Source: Candidatus Woesearchaeota archaeon
Lineage (GTDB): Archaea; Nanobdellota; Nanobdellia; Woesearchaeales; GW2011-AR9
Length of the DNA stretch: 20,192 nt
Direction of reading: 5' to 3'
Assembly (NCBI GenBank): GCA_013204355.1
Contig: JABMOA010000049.1
Location: 1 to 20,192 of the forward strand
Below, one piece after another: positions 14,755 through 20,192 of the stretch; position 1 is the stretch's first letter, and each line of letters opens with the position of its first letter. The translations under genes and the position numbers were made by a program. The notes beneath the pieces were generated by a model. It ran no database searches, had not been told where the DNA came from, and saw only the letters and a list, made by a program, of their open reading frames with translations.

Positions 14755-15489
14755 ATGGATGAAAAAGAAGAAGATGTTCAAATAGAACCCGTAGAACCTG
14801 TATCCAAAGAGGATTATAATCCAGAGTTAGATGCAGATACAAAATCTAATACAAAATATCTCATTATTATCATTGCAATCGTTATTGGTATATTTGCAAT
14901 TTCTTTAGGTGGTTTAAAATTCTTTGATGGAAGCCCTACAGGGGGTCTTGTTGTAAATGTAGATCAACAACATATAGACAACAAAGATGGTAAATTAGAC
15001 CCAAAAGAAGGATATATTTACAATGGATTTAGTTATGTCAAAGTTGATGGGTTATGGTGGGCAGAACGAAAAACTCAAGATAGAATCATTAAAATCCCAT
15101 TACATTTCGCTCCAAAAGATTTAGAAGACATTCCTGTCATAGGAAAATTATCCCCAGAATTTGATATTGGAGATAAAGTCTATGTTGCAATTGACCCAAA
15201 AATAGAAGATAAGTTTTACACATTAGGAATTTCAGAATTAAGTTTTAATATGGCGAAAGGTGTTAATAGAGATCCAGTAGGTGCATGTATTGAAGAAAAT
15301 GAAGCGTGTACAGATTATGAAATTATTAGTTGTGAAAATAGTGGTGGAAAACCTGTTGTTGAACTTGCTTTAGGAAAACAAAATATTGTTGAACTAAAAG
15401 GAACCTGTATGAAAATTACAGGAAAAGATATGGGATTCGTAAAAGCAGTTGACCGTGCACTTCTAAAATGGTACGGTATGATGAGTTAA
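14755..15489 (+). CDS. Single-pass membrane protein with extracytoplasmic four-cysteine domain
   Basis: A 244-residue protein. An acidic cytoplasmic tail (1-33) leads into one transmembrane helix (about 34-57), so residues 58-244 face outward. The outer domain opens with YIYNGFSYVKVDGLWW (87-102), continues with PLHFAPKDLEDIPV and DKVYVAIDP, has four cysteines (178, 185, 193, 218) placed like two disulfides, and ends KAVDRALLKWYGMM (230-243). From memory, proteins with this KAVDR...KWYGIM end and paired cysteines recur in DPANN archaea with no assigned function; I could not check this. It may be a pilus-like or envelope component. It is convergent with the EF-hand-like gene, 25 nt away. Confidence 0.8.
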   Translation: MDEKEEDVQIEPVEPVSKEDYNPELDADTKSNTKYLIIIIAIVIGIFAISLGGLKFFDGSPTGGLVVNVDQQHIDNKDGKLDPKEGYIYNGFSYVKVDGLWWAERKTQDRIIKIPLHFAPKDLEDIPVIGKLSPEFDIGDKVYVAIDPKIEDKFYTLGISELSFNMAKGVNRDPVGACIEENEACTDYEIISCENSGGKPVVELALGKQNIVELKGTCMKITGKDMGFVKAVDRALLKWYGMMS

Positions 15490-15496
15490 GTATTAC

Positions 15497-15504
15497 AAAA
15501 AAAA
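15497..15504 (-). terminator. T8 tract after the EF-hand-like gene
   Basis: On the minus strand a run of eight T begins about 11 nt after the stop of the gene ending at 15515. T-rich tracts of this kind terminate archaeal transcripts. No hairpin precedes it. Confidence 0.4.
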
Positions 15505-15514
15505 GGATTATTTC

Positions 15515-15874
15515 TTATATTCTCAGAAAACTATAGCAAGGAAGATTATTAAAAAATCTAGCCATCTCTCTAGAATTAGAAATTTGCCCATCTCCATCCA
15601 AATCAGCTTTCTTAATTGCTTCTTTAAGTATCTCCTGATATTCTGCTTCTGAGTTATGAATATACGCTCCTGTTCCTGCTAACGCTACTACAGCAGCTAA
15701 AGCAACTAATGAAGTTTTTATAGTGCTTTTTAGAGAGTTTCTTTTAGCCTCTCTTATACCATTAATGTAAAGTTCAGGATCACCCGTATGACTTTGTCTA
15801 TTTGTATCTTGGTTGAACTCTTTTTCTAGTTTTCTATAAATTAAATAATCTTCTAAATCATCTTTTATTTTCAT
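15515..15874 (-). CDS. Single-pass membrane protein with EF-hand-like loop
   Basis: A 119-residue protein. A charged, helical N-terminal half (1-53) is followed by one transmembrane helix (about 54-71, rich in Ala and Val) and a short outer segment. That segment holds D91-L-D93-G-D95-G-Q-I98, the first eight positions of an EF-hand or dockerin-type calcium loop. The twelfth position is Arg102 instead of Glu or Asp, with Glu103 next to it, so calcium binding is uncertain. Only one loop is present, while EF-hands usually work in pairs. I chose the ATG at 15874 because AAAGGTG with 6-nt spacing precedes it; the GTG at 15883 is part of that SD. No family is recognised. It is divergent from the TrmB regulator. 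Confidence 0.7.
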   Translation of the reverse strand: MKIKDDLEDYLIYRKLEKEFNQDTNRQSHTGDPELYINGIREAKRNSLKSTIKTSLVALAAVVALAGTGAYIHNSEAEYQEILKEAIKKADLDGDGQISNSREMARFFNNLPCYSFLRI

Positions 15875-15963
15875 TTTTATCACCTTTATTGTTTATTATT
15901 TCTTATTAAACATACCCTTCATTTAAACATTAGCCCCCCCTTAGGGTGTGCCAATAGGGAAAA

Positions 15964-15973
15964 ACTTAAATAC
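15964..15973 (+). promoter_or_regulatory. TATA box of the TrmB-like gene
   Basis: ACTTAAATAC is centred about 28 nt before the ATG at 15996. It supports that start over the GTG at 15948, which lies upstream of the box. Part of this 121-bp divergent region (15934-15947) is C/G-rich, with a run of seven C, but no clear operator is visible. Confidence 0.55.
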
Positions 15974-15995
15974 TTCAAAAATTTACTTAAAAAAC

Positions 15996-16748
15996 ATGAA
16001 TGTAGAAATATTAGAGAAGATTGGATTAACTAATTCTGAAGCAAAAGTATATTTGGCTTTATTAGAGTTAGGATCAACTAGTAAAGGTCCATTAATTAAA
16101 AAATCAGGAATAGCTTCTTCAAAAATCTATGAAATTACAGATAAGTTGATTGGAAAGGGATTAGCCAGTTATATCTTAAAAAACAAAGTCAAATATTTCA
16201 AAGCAGCCTCTCCAAAAAGAATTAAAGATTATTTAGCAGAAAAAAAGAAAGAGATTGTAAAAGAAGAAGAGTCTTTTGATAAGATATTACCTTTTTTAGA
16301 AAGCCAGCATTTATTTCTTAAAGAAGATGTGGATGCCGAAATATTTAAGGGATGGAGAGGACTTGAGACAGCATTTGAAGACATGGTCAATACTTTAAAG
16401 AAAGGTGAAATTGATTATGTATTTGGTGCAAGCAAAGGTTCTAATTCTATAAGAACAAGAAGATTTTATGACAAATATCAAGTTCTAACATATAATAAAG
16501 GAATCAAAATAAAGGCTATTTTCAATAAAGATGCAAAACCATACTTTAAAAAATCAAAGACAATAAAAAAACATATAGAAACAAGATTTTTAAATCAATC
16601 AACTCCAACTGAAATTAATATTTATGGGAATAAAGTACTCATTATTATTTTATCAAAAATCCCCATGGTCATAATGATTAAGGGAGATGAAGTAGCATCA
16701 TCATTTAAGGCATATTTTAATACTATGTGGAAAGTAGCTAAACAATAG
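15996..16748 (+). CDS. TrmB-family transcriptional regulator
   Basis: A 250-residue DNA-binding regulator. Residues 3-75 form the winged helix typical of TrmB: LEKIGLTNSEAKVYLALLELG, the recognition part GIASSKIYEITDKLIGKGLA, then a wing KNKVKYFKAASPKRI. A basic/acidic coiled segment (76-105) probably dimerises. The C-terminal part (about 113-245) carries FKGWRGLETAFEDMVNTLKKGEIDYVFGAS and resembles the effector domain of short TrmB proteins related to the phospholipase D fold, lacking the sugar-binding domain of long TrmB. Ligand and targets are unknown; the divergent EF-hand-like gene is the nearest candidate. The leaderless TATA spacing fixes the start. Confidence 0.88.
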   Translation: MNVEILEKIGLTNSEAKVYLALLELGSTSKGPLIKKSGIASSKIYEITDKLIGKGLASYILKNKVKYFKAASPKRIKDYLAEKKKEIVKEEESFDKILPFLESQHLFLKEDVDAEIFKGWRGLETAFEDMVNTLKKGEIDYVFGASKGSNSIRTRRFYDKYQVLTYNKGIKIKAIFNKDAKPYFKKSKTIKKHIETRFLNQSTPTEINIYGNKVLIIILSKIPMVIMIKGDEVASSFKAYFNTMWKVAKQ

Positions 16749-16837
16749 TTTCTGATTTCACCAATAAACAAATAATCTCTTAAAATAAACCTCTAATCCC
16801 CGTTAATCTTATTAACAACAACTTCTTTCTTACTTTT

Positions 16838-17590
16838 ATGATTATAAGTTTCTTTGAAGAATATCCCACAAAAGAAAATCTACAAAAATTAGAATTAATA
16901 GATTGGCCTACAAAATTATACATTGGTGCAAAGTCTTTAAAAGAATTCAACCACATCAAATCAACCATCAATAACAAATATGTTAAAGAAATCGTGTGGT
17001 GGATTCTTCTTGAAAATCATGAAGGATACTGGTTTTCACCCTTCACAAAAAAATCAGCATTACAACGTGTGTTTCAAGAAGCAAACGACGCAAAAGACAT
17101 CCCAATTATGATTGATGCGGAATATCCTCTCAGACATAGTCCATGGCTATTCTTTACTCAACTTCCAAGTTTCTTTAATAACAGAAAATTAATCAGAAAT
17201 TTTATCAAAAAACATAACAATATTTACGTGGCAGAATATTTCCTAGAAGGTCTTCTTAAAGATAAATGGATGCATTTCATGGGCATGCATTTTGATGCAA
17301 ATATATACAATTGTAAAACAATGAAAATGATTTACCACTCCATGCTTCCATACTTGAAAGGTCACATCACACAAAAATTTGAACGTGCAAAGAAACTCTA
17401 TGGTAACAAGTACATCCCAGGATATGGAACCATTGCAACAGGCGTTCTTGGAAATGAACCTATTCTAAAAGTAAAACAATTGGAAAAAGATTTACAACAT
17501 GCACAAGATGCAGATCTGAAAGAAGTTGTAATTTTTAGACTTGGTGGGTTGAATGAAGAATATAAAAATGTAATCAAGAAAATAATTTAA
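16838..17590 (+). CDS. Protein of unknown function, possible TIM barrel (250 aa)
   Basis: A 250-residue soluble protein with no signal peptide. I do not recognise a named family. Short hydrophobic strands alternate with helices: TKLYIGA (25-31), EIVWWILLE (51-59), IPIMIDAEY (88-96), NIYVAEYF (128-135), KMIYHSML (163-170), YIPGYGTIA (192-200) and EVVIFRLGGL (229-238). This rhythm suggests a beta/alpha barrel. Segments rich in aromatic and charged residues at strand ends (ENHEGYWFSPF, DAEYPLRHSPW, TGVLGNEPIL) look like an active-site rim and hint at a carbohydrate-type ligand, which is inference only. A TATA-like TTATTAAC is about 26 nt before the ATG. Its last 17 nt overlap the convergent Nudix gene. 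Confidence 0.72.
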   Translation: MIISFFEEYPTKENLQKLELIDWPTKLYIGAKSLKEFNHIKSTINNKYVKEIVWWILLENHEGYWFSPFTKKSALQRVFQEANDAKDIPIMIDAEYPLRHSPWLFFTQLPSFFNNRKLIRNFIKKHNNIYVAEYFLEGLLKDKWMHFMGMHFDANIYNCKTMKMIYHSMLPYLKGHITQKFERAKKLYGNKYIPGYGTIATGVLGNEPILKVKQLEKDLQHAQDADLKEVVIFRLGGLNEEYKNVIKKII

Positions 17591-18080
17591 TTGTTTCTTC
17601 AATTTCTTCTTTAACACCTTGAATACAATCATATTCCTTCACTTCTTCTGCATTAACCCATGCATGATCTGTAAAGCCGCCTTCTTCTAATTTTATGTCG
17701 CCAGATTTATACCTTGCCGCAAATTTTACAAGAACGACAGGAGTACCATCGGGTCTAATGAAAGCAACACTATTAATATATTTTAAATGAGATTCAATTT
17801 CAATACCTGCTTCTTCAAATGTTTCCCGTTTAAGTAAATCTTCAACAGCATTCTCAAAATCAAATACTTCTCCATTCATTCTTGTAGGATTTGTAATATC
17901 AAGATTTGTCCATTCTAACTTTCCTCCAGGAACTGCATATTTCTCTGGATGAACTTTCTCTCTCGCATGTCTTTTAAGAATTAAACATCTGCCATCATCA
18001 CGATACACTACAACATTCGCAACAAAATAAAAGAGTTTGTCATGTTTTGCATTCTCTAAGTGAATATTTTCTGCGGGCAT
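17574..18080 (-). CDS. Nudix hydrolase with expanded Nudix box
   Basis: A 168-residue Nudix protein. The strand FVANVVVYRDDGRCLILKR (19-37) leads to the box, which starts PGGKLEW (51-57) and ends LLKRETFEEAGIEI (82-95). Between the first Gly and the RE of the box there are about 18 residues more than the canonical spacing, inserted as TNLDITNPTRMNGEVFDF. The metal-binding Glu86, Glu89 and Glu90 are present, so it may still be active, with the insertion shaping substrate choice. The substrate is unknown. I chose the ATG at 18080 because a TATA box lies about 26 nt before it; the frame extends to a GTG at 18098. It follows the GGR-like gene by 34 nt with its own promoter. Confidence 0.87.
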   Translation of the reverse strand: MPAENIHLENAKHDKLFYFVANVVVYRDDGRCLILKRHAREKVHPEKYAVPGGKLEWTNLDITNPTRMNGEVFDFENAVEDLLKRETFEEAGIEIESHLKYINSVAFIRPDGTPVVLVKFAARYKSGDIKLEEGGFTDHAWVNAEEVKEYDCIQGVKEEIEETIKLFS

Positions 18081-18100
18081 ATTGAATTTAAGAACCACAT

Positions 18101-18110
18101 ATATTTATAG
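18101..18110 (-). promoter_or_regulatory. TATA box of the second Nudix gene
   Basis: The minus strand reads CTATAAATAT, centred about 26 nt before the ATG at 18080. It sits between the end of the GGR-like gene and the Nudix start, and predicts a leaderless mRNA. Confidence 0.55.
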
Positions 18111-18114
18111 TTTT

Positions 18115-19194
18115 CTAAACCAGATACCTCACAAACCTCAAAAATCTAGGTTCTTTCAACAAAACAGATGTAATTAAGGGAATCGGATTATCACGCGTGT
18201 ATTTCTCAAACACTTTTTGGATTTTTGGTTGTGCAACATACCCTATCAACCGATCCCAATCCTTATCTGAAAACTTTTCCATGATTTTCTGAACTTGTAA
18301 ATGTGTCCACATTTGTTGCCGAACTGGTTTCATCTCTTTCTCAATATCTTTATTATTCAATATACAATCAACCACAATTTCAACCTGCTTAAATGCTGGC
18401 ACAATCCCGCCTAATGTTGTAGCTTTCACATATGAAGAAGCATCTCCAACAACATAACAATTTCCTTTCCTAATCTTCTGTTGAGGATGATATAAAGGAA
18501 TGGTCCCAGCTTGCATCTGTGTAACTTTCCAACCTCGTCCTTCCACAAATTTTTCAAAGAACGCACGTGAATTTTTTTTCATTGCTAACCCAACACGAGC
18601 TACAGAAGCATTCTCCGGACAAACCCACGCAAATAATCCTGGGCATACATCGTTCCCAAAATATGTTTTAATCACGTGAGGTTCAAAATTTCCTTCCATG
18701 ACTGCTTGAATACCATAATAATTTTCTCTTCCTTTATGATACAACCCAAATGCTTTTGCGGTTGTACTTAATGGGCCATCTGCAGCTATCACTACGTCAC
18801 AAGTAACTTTCTTTTCCTGACCTTCATGAACGATAATTAACTCATCGCCCTCCTTACGAACAAAAGCATGATTCAAATAAATATTTGCACCTTCTTTTTC
18901 TGCAATCTTTGCAAAATATTGATCAAACTTTGTCCTACAGACAATGTAATCTTTCTGTTTCACGCGTAATTTTTTATTTGGAGAATAGACTTCAATGGTA
19001 TCTATGGTATTAACTAAAAAGTCGTCCATAAGGAATTCAAATTGATCAAAAGAAGAAGTCAATATTCCTGTACATTGTATAGGTGCGCCTATTTTTCCAT
19101 GATTCTCATAGATAGAAACATCATGCCCTGCCTTTGCAAAAAGGTAGCCTGTGAAACATCCAACAGGTCCACCTCCCACAATCACAATTTTCAT
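18115..19194 (-). CDS. Geranylgeranyl-reductase-family FAD oxidoreductase
   Basis: A 359-residue flavoprotein of the geranylgeranyl reductase/FixC-like family; archaeal members saturate the isoprenoid chains of ether lipids at the membrane. The N-terminal dinucleotide site is IVIVGGGPVGCFTGYLFAKAG (3-23), followed by GAPIQCTGI (36-44), where archaeal GGRs have a conserved Cys, and DVVIAADG (133-140). The second FAD motif is YVVGDASSYVKATTLGGI (247-264). The C-terminal helical part fits the family. The start ATG at 19194 is preceded by a TATA box at about 25 nt; the frame opens upstream at a TTG. Lipid reduction is likely but other FAD hydroxylase-type roles are possible. It lies downstream of the S-layer-like gene, beyond a T-rich stretch. 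Confidence 0.85.
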   Translation of the reverse strand: MKIVIVGGGPVGCFTGYLFAKAGHDVSIYENHGKIGAPIQCTGILTSSFDQFEFLMDDFLVNTIDTIEVYSPNKKLRVKQKDYIVCRTKFDQYFAKIAEKEGANIYLNHAFVRKEGDELIIVHEGQEKKVTCDVVIAADGPLSTTAKAFGLYHKGRENYYGIQAVMEGNFEPHVIKTYFGNDVCPGLFAWVCPENASVARVGLAMKKNSRAFFEKFVEGRGWKVTQMQAGTIPLYHPQQKIRKGNCYVVGDASSYVKATTLGGIVPAFKQVEIVVDCILNNKDIEKEMKPVRQQMWTHLQVQKIMEKFSDKDWDRLIGYVAQPKIQKVFEKYTRDNPIPLITSVLLKEPRFLRFVRYLV

Positions 19195-19213
19195 TTTAGT
19201 ATACAACCTAATT

Positions 19214-19224
19214 GTTTATAAAAA
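19214..19224 (-). promoter_or_regulatory. TATA box of the GGR-like gene
   Basis: The minus strand reads TTTTTATAAAC, centred about 25 nt before the ATG at 19194, which fits leaderless transcription separate from the upstream S-layer-like gene. Confidence 0.5.
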
Positions 19225-19227
19225 ACT

Positions 19228-19286
19228 TATTAAAAAAAAGATTAGAAAAAAATCCAAATATAAAAAAAAAGAAAAAAAGATTTGGA
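19228..19286 (-). terminator. T-rich terminator after the S-layer-like gene
   Basis: Read on the minus strand, the region after the stop at 19303 carries several long T runs (complement of A runs at 19262-19270, 19272-19278, 19246-19252 and 19231-19238). A 7-bp inverted repeat, TCCAAAT/ATTTGGA (19253-19259 with 19280-19286), encloses a T-rich 20-nt loop. Multiple T tracts are the usual archaeal stop signal and suit an abundant transcript. Confidence 0.6.
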
Positions 19287-19302
19287 GGAAGAAAACCTAT
19301 AC

Positions 19303-20192
19303 TTAATAGTATGTTTGTTCTTCTTCGTCGTCGTCCTTACGTAAACGGCTGAAACCGATGATTAAACCAATCAATACTAGTAATACAACTAATACGATTA
19401 ATGCTAATTCTAATCCGTTTCTTAAACTTACTCCACCGTTTTCACCAGCAACTACGTTTGCATTTAGGCTTACAGTTTCTAAAACTTCATCGCCAGATTT
19501 AATAGCTACAGATGCTACGTGGTTACCAGCAGCAGCGTCACCAGAGACAGCTACATTAACGTAAACAACTTTGTTTTTACCAGGTTCTAATACAATTAAG
19601 TTGTCACTGAATGTTGCAGTTGCCCAGTCACCAGTTACAGCTTCTAAAGTATACGCTTTTGAAGATGTACCAGCATTGGTTAATGCTACACCGTATGTTG
19701 CTGTTTTACCAGTTGCAACAGTTTGTGTTGAAGGACCAACAGCTAAAACTAACTTATCGGATCCTGAAAACTTACTGTCTGCTACTACGTGAACTGTTCC
19801 TGATTTTGTTACGGTTTCCCTTAAGTCATCATACATAACAGTTACTTTAACTTCGTAATCACCTTCTGCTGCAGTTGCAGGGATAGGTAAAAACATTTCT
19901 TCAACGTCTTCGTAATCTACGTTATTGCCATCTGTTTTAACAACGTCAACATATTTACTAGCAGTAACTCCTAAAGCAGGGATACTAACAGTAACTTTAA
20001 CGTCTTTTTGATCTTTATCACCGTAGTTCTCTAAAAGAACAGTTGGATGTAAAGATCGTCCAGCTTTAACGCTTGATCCAGGGAATAATGTTACTTCCTT
20101 AATATCTAAAGCATGACGTGCAGGTTCAACATTTAGTTTTACAATCTTTGAAACAGGAGCGGACGCACTATTGTAAATGTTAAGATGTAACC
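19303..20192 (-). CDS. S-layer-like NEW3-domain protein, C-terminal part (runs off window)
   Basis: The frame stays open from the right edge to the stop at 19303, giving 296 visible residues; the N-terminus lies outside. An internal ATG at 19896 is in the middle of a domain and is not the start. Visible are two to three beta-sandwich repeats of the NEW3/COG1361 type (for example FPGSSVKAGRSLHPTVLLENYG and TVATGKTATYGVALTNAG), a transmembrane helix (GLELALIVLVVLLVLIGLIIGF) and a short charged cytoplasmic tail with DDDEEE and the end TYY. The codons are strongly biased to GTT, GCT, ACT and GGT, and the base composition is less AT-rich than in neighbours, which suggests high expression. It is probably an abundant envelope protein. 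Confidence 0.82.
   Translation of the reverse strand, partial: LHLNIYNSASAPVSKIVKLNVEPARHALDIKEVTLFPGSSVKAGRSLHPTVLLENYGDKDQKDVKVTVSIPALGVTASKYVDVVKTDGNNVDYEDVEEMFLPIPATAAEGDYEVKVTVMYDDLRETVTKSGTVHVVADSKFSGSDKLVLAVGPSTQTVATGKTATYGVALTNAGTSSKAYTLEAVTGDWATATFSDNLIVLEPGKNKVVYVNVAVSGDAAAGNHVASVAIKSGDEVLETVSLNANVVAGENGGVSLRNGLELALIVLVVLLVLIGLIIGFSRLRKDDDEEEQTYY

Noticed and set aside
15914..15947. C/G-rich patch with a run of seven C and weak ACCCT/AGGGT dyad before the TrmB gene
   Set aside because: Only 5-bp arms and no repeat elsewhere in the window, so not enough to call an operator.
15948..15995. Upstream GTG start for the TrmB-like protein
   Set aside because: The extra 16 residues are not TrmB-like and would place the TATA box inside the coding region.
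19303..19896. Treating the right-edge protein as a complete 197-residue gene from the ATG at 19896
   Set aside because: The frame continues open to the window edge with the same beta-domain pattern, so the ATG is internal.
1..20192. CRISPR array, transposase, integrase or phage genes
   Set aside because: No regularly spaced direct repeats and no matching proteins were seen on either strand.

Overview
The window reads as a piece of an AT-rich archaeal chromosome. A DPANN-type lineage (Woesearchaeota or Pacearchaeota-like) is my best guess, from gene content and style rather than from a search. The archaeal signs are an ABCE1/RLI ribosome-recycling ATPase, an archaeal-type glutamyl-tRNA synthetase, a TrmB-family regulator, a geranylgeranyl-reductase-like flavoprotein, NEW3/S-layer-like envelope proteins and a tRNA without encoded CCA. 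Most lone or first genes have a TATA box about 25-30 nt before the start codon and no Shine-Dalgarno site (leaderless mRNAs), while several internal operon genes carry an SD site.

Layout. 33-4644 (minus): an envelope operon of a signal-peptide/NEW3/C-terminal-anchor protein, two tandem paralogous MacB/FtsX-type permeases and, after a 165-bp spacer with repeats, the LolD/MacB-type ATPase. 4756-7936 (plus): a one-chain nucleotidyltransferase-HEPN-like protein, gltX, a 57-bp inverted-repeat element and an unrecognised winged-helix protein. 7959-8457 (minus): a 69-residue protein of unknown function and a PRC-barrel protein. 8575-10225 (plus): lgt, a small lipoprotein with a cupredoxin-like domain lacking copper ligands, and a Nudix hydrolase. 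10216-12847 (minus): RLI/ABCE1 and a GNAT acetyltransferase. 12945-14196 (plus): a histone-deacetylase-fold amidohydrolase, a 54-residue zinc-finger protein and tRNA-Thr(CGU). 14199-14666 (minus): a YbaK-type aminoacyl-tRNA deacylase. 14755-17590: a single-pass secreted-domain protein, a membrane protein with an EF-hand-like loop (minus), a short TrmB regulator and a protein of unknown function that may be a TIM barrel. 17574-20192 (minus): a second Nudix hydrolase, a geranylgeranyl-reductase-like oxidoreductase and the C-terminal part of an S-layer-like protein that runs off the window.

Together the genes mix information processing (GluRS, tRNA-Thr, YbaK, RLI) with cell-envelope work (ABC exporter operon, Lgt plus lipoprotein, GGR plus S-layer-like protein). 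The most unusual points are a complete bacterial-type Lgt next to its own lipobox protein in an archaeal setting, the separate-ATPase/two-permease exporter led by a NEW3 protein, and the fused NTase-HEPN-like protein. I saw no CRISPR array, transposase or prophage genes. Stretches of 100-165 bp without a gene hold promoters and short repeats, and no gene-free stretch exceeds 300 bp.
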